Source: Ceratopteris richardii (Eukaryota; Streptophyta; Polypodiopsida; Polypodiales; Pteridaceae). Taken from it: 64,000 bases of DNA. Below, one piece after another: positions 60,251 to 64,000 of this stretch. The stretch is from assembly GCA_020310875.1 (NCBI GenBank), contig CM035417.1, forward strand, positions 92,466,712-92,530,711, read 5' to 3'. Positions within the stretch are counted from its first letter, which is position 1; every line of letters starts with the position of its first letter. Made by a program: the position numbers and the translations under genes. Below the pieces are notes generated by a model. That model ran no database searches. It was not told the origin of the DNA and worked only from the letters and a program-made list of their open reading frames with translations.

Positions 60251-61217
60251 GTTGGTGCAATTCAACCACCAATTGATGTTTTTGATAAAGACTTGAAGTC
60301 AAAGAATGAAGAAAGGATTGGTTTATGAAGCTTGAAGATAGTACATGATCAGAAGATGAAGACTTGTATACATATGTACATTAGTTTTTAGTTAGCTCAC
60401 ATATACCTTTTGTATGGTCATGAGCTTGTACATATATGCCTATATACACAAGTACAAAGTGGGGGAAAGTATGAGAGAGCATGTGAAGAGAATAATTAGA
60501 AGGTATAATAGACATTAGACACTTTTCAAAGTGAAGAGATCTCTCTCATCATTGAGATGTAAAAATTTTCAGAGATGAAGAAATGTTGCACCCGATCTTT
60601 TGATGAGTACTCCTTCTGTGTTTAATCTTTTGTGAAATTCTTTTGTACAAGTCTAAGTCTATAGTCGATTGACCTCTGCACATGTTTTCAGATTCTAATT
60701 GTGATCACGCTGAGAGAAATGAGAGTAGGAACATTTACATGTGTAAATGTGAAGAACTAAAGTTGCAACATGCGCAAAATTCGATGCTAATGTTATGGTT
60801 AGTTCTCCTTCCACAATGTAAATTTTTTATCAAGAAAGCAATAATTCTTTAAGTTGGAAGGTAAGCTACCTATGGCTAAAAGAGAATTATGCTTTAGAAG
60901 TTACAGGTGTCAAAGTGGACTGTATAAAAGTACAATTTTAGGCATAGGTGAATTGTGTCATTTATCAAGATATACTTAATCTTTTGAGATGATTTAACTT
61001 GGAGAAGATGCGCAATTTTCAGACGATAGTTTGTGTGTCAATGAGTGAGTTATGTGTAGCAGACTTTCTAAGTATTAGCTCTCTTAACAGTTTGCTCAAG
61101 ATTTTGATAATCTAGTATTGATCCTCCAAATTGGTAAATTTTTTGAGTTGTTCTTGATATAGATATGCTCTAACATCAAGGATAACTTGTTCTTTTGGAG
61201 ATTAACACTCTCCATCA
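60251..61217 (+). repeat. Copia F 3' LTR
   Basis: 967 bp, TGTTGGTGCAATTC to CTCTCCATCA. It matches the 5' LTR with about 6-7% differences and some length changes. Confidence 0.9.
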
Positions 61218-64000
61218 CTCTTCCACTCATTCCTATAATGATGCTAATTTGCGAAAGAACAAGAGATGAAAATATTGTCGAAAGGCTAATCATACTATTG
61301 ATGAGTGTAGAAAGCTTGCTAAGTGCAATAAAAAGAAGAAGGAATTCGGCATGTCTATTGCTGAAAATCCAGCAAATCCAAAGAATGATGAAGCTAACAT
61401 GGCTCAAGATTTTTGGGCATACGTTGTTGCATGTCATTATGATGCATCTTTGCATTCTAAATGTATGGTTGTGAGTAAGGCTGATTCGATTGGTTCTTTG
61501 ATATTGGTGCTTCAAATCACATAACTTCATGCAAAAGGCTTTTCCCATCCTTGAACGATGCATCTAAAGGAGGACATGTGGTGTGTGCAAACAATGCCTC
61601 TTATTCTATCTTTGGAGTAGGAGAAATTGAGCTTATGACTGAAATTGAGGTGTTATTCTCTTGAAAAATGCATTGAATGTGCCCGATACCAAGAACAACT
61701 TAGTTTAGCTCCTTTGATGCCAAAGTTGGACTTCATGTACACTTTGTTGATGATAAGTGTATGGTTCATTATTTCAACAATGGTGATATTATCGTGATGT
61801 CTAGTACCTTATCTAATGTTTTTTACTGCATGGATACATAAAACACGTTGCCTAGAATGTCTTGGTTGCTTGTACTTCTTCCACGGTTGAAATGGAGCTT
61901 TGGCATGCTCGTTTTGGTGACTTGACCTTCAATAGTTTGCTCAAAATTGCAGCTTGTTCATACTAATGTATGTGGTCCCATCAAGCCTCCATCTTTTGGG
62001 AAGAATGTATATTTTGTTACGTTCATTGATGATGTTACTTGCCATACATGTGTGTATCCTATGAAAGCAAAGAATGAGGCATTTTCTTGCTTCAAAGTAT
62101 TTTTAGCTATGGCTGAAATTTTCTTTCAAAACAAGCTTTTGACTCTATGTACGGATCATGGTGGTGAATACATATCACATGAGTTTAATGCTTTTCTTTG
62201 TGAAATAGGTATTTCACATCAATTTAAGGTGTCATATACACCTCAGCAATATGGTGTTTTTGAGCATAAGAATAGACACTCCTTGAAATGGCACGATGTA
62301 TGGTTAAAGGGAAGTACCTTCCTAACAAGTTTTGGATGGAAGCGTTCATGTGTACAAACTATGTGTTGAATGGATGCCCTACAAAAGCATTGAGATTCAT
62401 CACTCATAAGGCTTGGAATGTACACAAGACTATGGTTATTCATATGTGCATGTTTGGTTCTTTGGCATATGCTCTTGTGCCATCACAACAACGTCAGAAA
62501 CTTGATGACAAGGCAAAGAAATGTATATTTGTTGGTTATAGTGCTGAAAGTAAGGGATATCGTTTGTACCATTCATTGAAAAACATAATTATTGTGAGTT
62601 GAGATGTGGTTTTTACTAAAAATTCAATTTTCCCTCTACTTAAATGCAAAAAGCAACCAACACTTAGTTTACAAGATGAGTTCAATACACTCATACCTTT
62701 GTTCCGAAATGGTGTGCTTGACTATGGCCATGTAGATGAGCCAATTGAGGGTCAAATGGCTGAAAAAATCCAGCAAAATAGAGCTAAAAATGCAAACAAT
62801 TTCCAGTCCAACATGGCTGAAATGTTTTAGCCAAAAACTATCGAAACTACTAGAGATTTTGAGCCACATATGGTTGGACATATGCATCAAAATATGGGTT
62901 AAAACGAGCATGAAATTCAGCCCACACATGATATACATGTTGATGATGCATTGCATAATGAATGCACGTCTATCAAGAGGGCACAAACTTTGCCAAAGTG
63001 GCTAAAACAAACTTTGCAAGAGAGCAAATTAAGTGCACCATTACTTGGTACAACATGATCAAGCTCTCATCATGCATCAAGTAATTTTGTGGATTCTTCT
63101 TTTATTGCAATATCATGTAATGAACCACTTACTTTTAAAGATGCATGTGATGATCCACATTGGATGAGAAATATGCAATCAGAAATGGATTCCATACATA
63201 GGAATGGTACTTGGGAGTTATGTGAATTACCAAAAGGAAAAAATGTCATTGGTTCAAAGTGGGTTTATAAGATTAAGAGAAAGTCTTATGGTAGCATTGA
63301 TCACTAGAGAGATAGATTGGTTGCAAAAGGATACGTGCAAAAATATGGCATTGACTATGAGGAAACTTTTGCACCTACTTCATGCATGACTTCTGTTCAT
63401 ATCATGGGTGCATTGGCTACCCATCAAGGTTGGAAAGTACATCAGTTGGACATAAAAATAGCTTCCTTGAATGGTGATTTGCAAGAAGAGGTCCATGTGA
63501 AGCAACCTCTTGGAGTTTCCATGAAAGGGAAAGAGCATATGGTTTGTCACTTGCATAAAGACTTGTATGGTCTCAAGCAAGCTCCATGTGCATGGTATGA
63601 CAAAATCCATAAGGAATTGATTGCTCTTGGCTTCATAAGTAGTCCAATTGAAATCACACTCTATGTACAAAAAGATGGGGATGATCTTATAGTGCTTTTT
63701 TTTTATGTCAATGACATACTTTTGACTAGGTCATGTGATGCAAAACTTGACATTCTTATGGCTGATTTGTAGCATATTATTTATGTCACTTATCTTGGTC
63801 TCTTGATTTAATACCTTGGCTTCCAGTTTGTATCCAATGAGGGGGGAATCATTATGCATCAACAAAGTTTGTTGAAAAAACTACTTCAGTGTTTTGACTT
63901 TGAGGATTTCAAGTCAGTTTCCACATGAGTTGAGATAGGATTTAGGTTCTCATATGAGGATTCCAGTGATGCATTTGACACTTCTCTTTATCAACAAGCT
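61218..64000 (+). mobile_element. Ty1/copia element D, continuation (runs off window)
   Basis: It continues copia D beyond F. Order: a degraded gag zinc-knuckle region (KANHTIDECRKLAKC, near 61285); protease remains (ASNHITSCKRLFPSL, near 61510); GAG-pre-integrase; integrase core (LVHTNVCGPIKPPSFG; FVTFIDDVTCHTCVYPMKA, 61947-62370) and tail (MFGSLAYALVPSQQRQKLDD, near 62450); a low-complexity linker; reverse transcriptase (MRNMQSEMDSIHRNGTWELC; WKVHQLDIKIASLNGDLQEE; LYGLKQAPCAWYDKI, 63089-63770) and onward to the end. Wording matches A and C. It is old and heavily broken, with ten or more interruptions. Confidence 0.83.

Larger units (their letters stand above)
42628..61217 (+). mobile_element. 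Ty1/copia element F, whole at both ends, split by G2
   Basis: LTRs at 42628-43660 and 60251-61217 share sequence over their length and differ at about 6-7% of sites by eye. Flanking 5-mers are ctgtt (42623-42627) and ctctt (61218-61222), a one-mismatch target duplication, and copia D continues on both sides. The interior holds gag to the start of RT before G2, and the rest of RT with RNase H after it. It is broken, with about six to eight interruptions, not counting G2. Confidence 0.9.

Overview
This window is repeat-dense plant nuclear DNA built almost entirely from nested LTR retrotransposons, with no intact host gene. The only host-derived coding sequence I can recognise is a PLS-type pentatricopeptide repeat (PPR) fragment carried inside the LTRs of one element. 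Its style (GTALVDMYAKCGALIKAQ, 'VVTFLCLLKAC') resembles the large PPR families of ferns and other seedless vascular plants, so a fern-like genome is my best guess. That is inference from one fragment.

Left block (1-13176): a Ty3/gypsy element on the minus strand (here 'G1') with unusually long LTRs of about 2.7 kb. Its left LTR runs off the window. It carries gag, pol, a small accessory ORF and a three-unit hairpin-repeat region before the polypurine tract. By eye its LTRs differ at about 3% of sites. It sits in an old minus-strand Ty1/copia ('A', 13177-15685) that contains a 443-bp tandem duplication.

Next (15686-25085): another minus-strand copia ('B1') split by a 6.6-kb LTR element with no recognisable coding sequence ('L', 16970-23536, TSD ttagc, LTRs about 6% different). 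The LTRs of L hold a tRNA-like Pol III A-box/B-box unit.

Middle (25165-37660): the 3' end of a chromodomain gypsy element, an LTR-like 1-kb stretch, three large (TA)n microsatellites, a 2.5-kb degenerate satellite with a palindromic core motif, a 5'-truncated plus-strand copia ('H') and about 1.8 kb of mostly unassigned DNA.

Right block (37663-64000): fragments of copias B2, C and E, then a four-level nest. Copia D lies in E, copia F (LTRs about 6-7% different) lies in D, and a large Ty3/gypsy 'G2' (47027-59249, LTRs about 0.9% different) lies in F. LTR divergence agrees with nesting order. Downstream of pol, G2 carries two related accessory modules, each with a globular head, a basic patch and a coiled coil. 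Each is preceded by its own TATA-like box and leader. This is the best candidate for something undescribed. All retroelements are treated as fossils; age statements are relative only.
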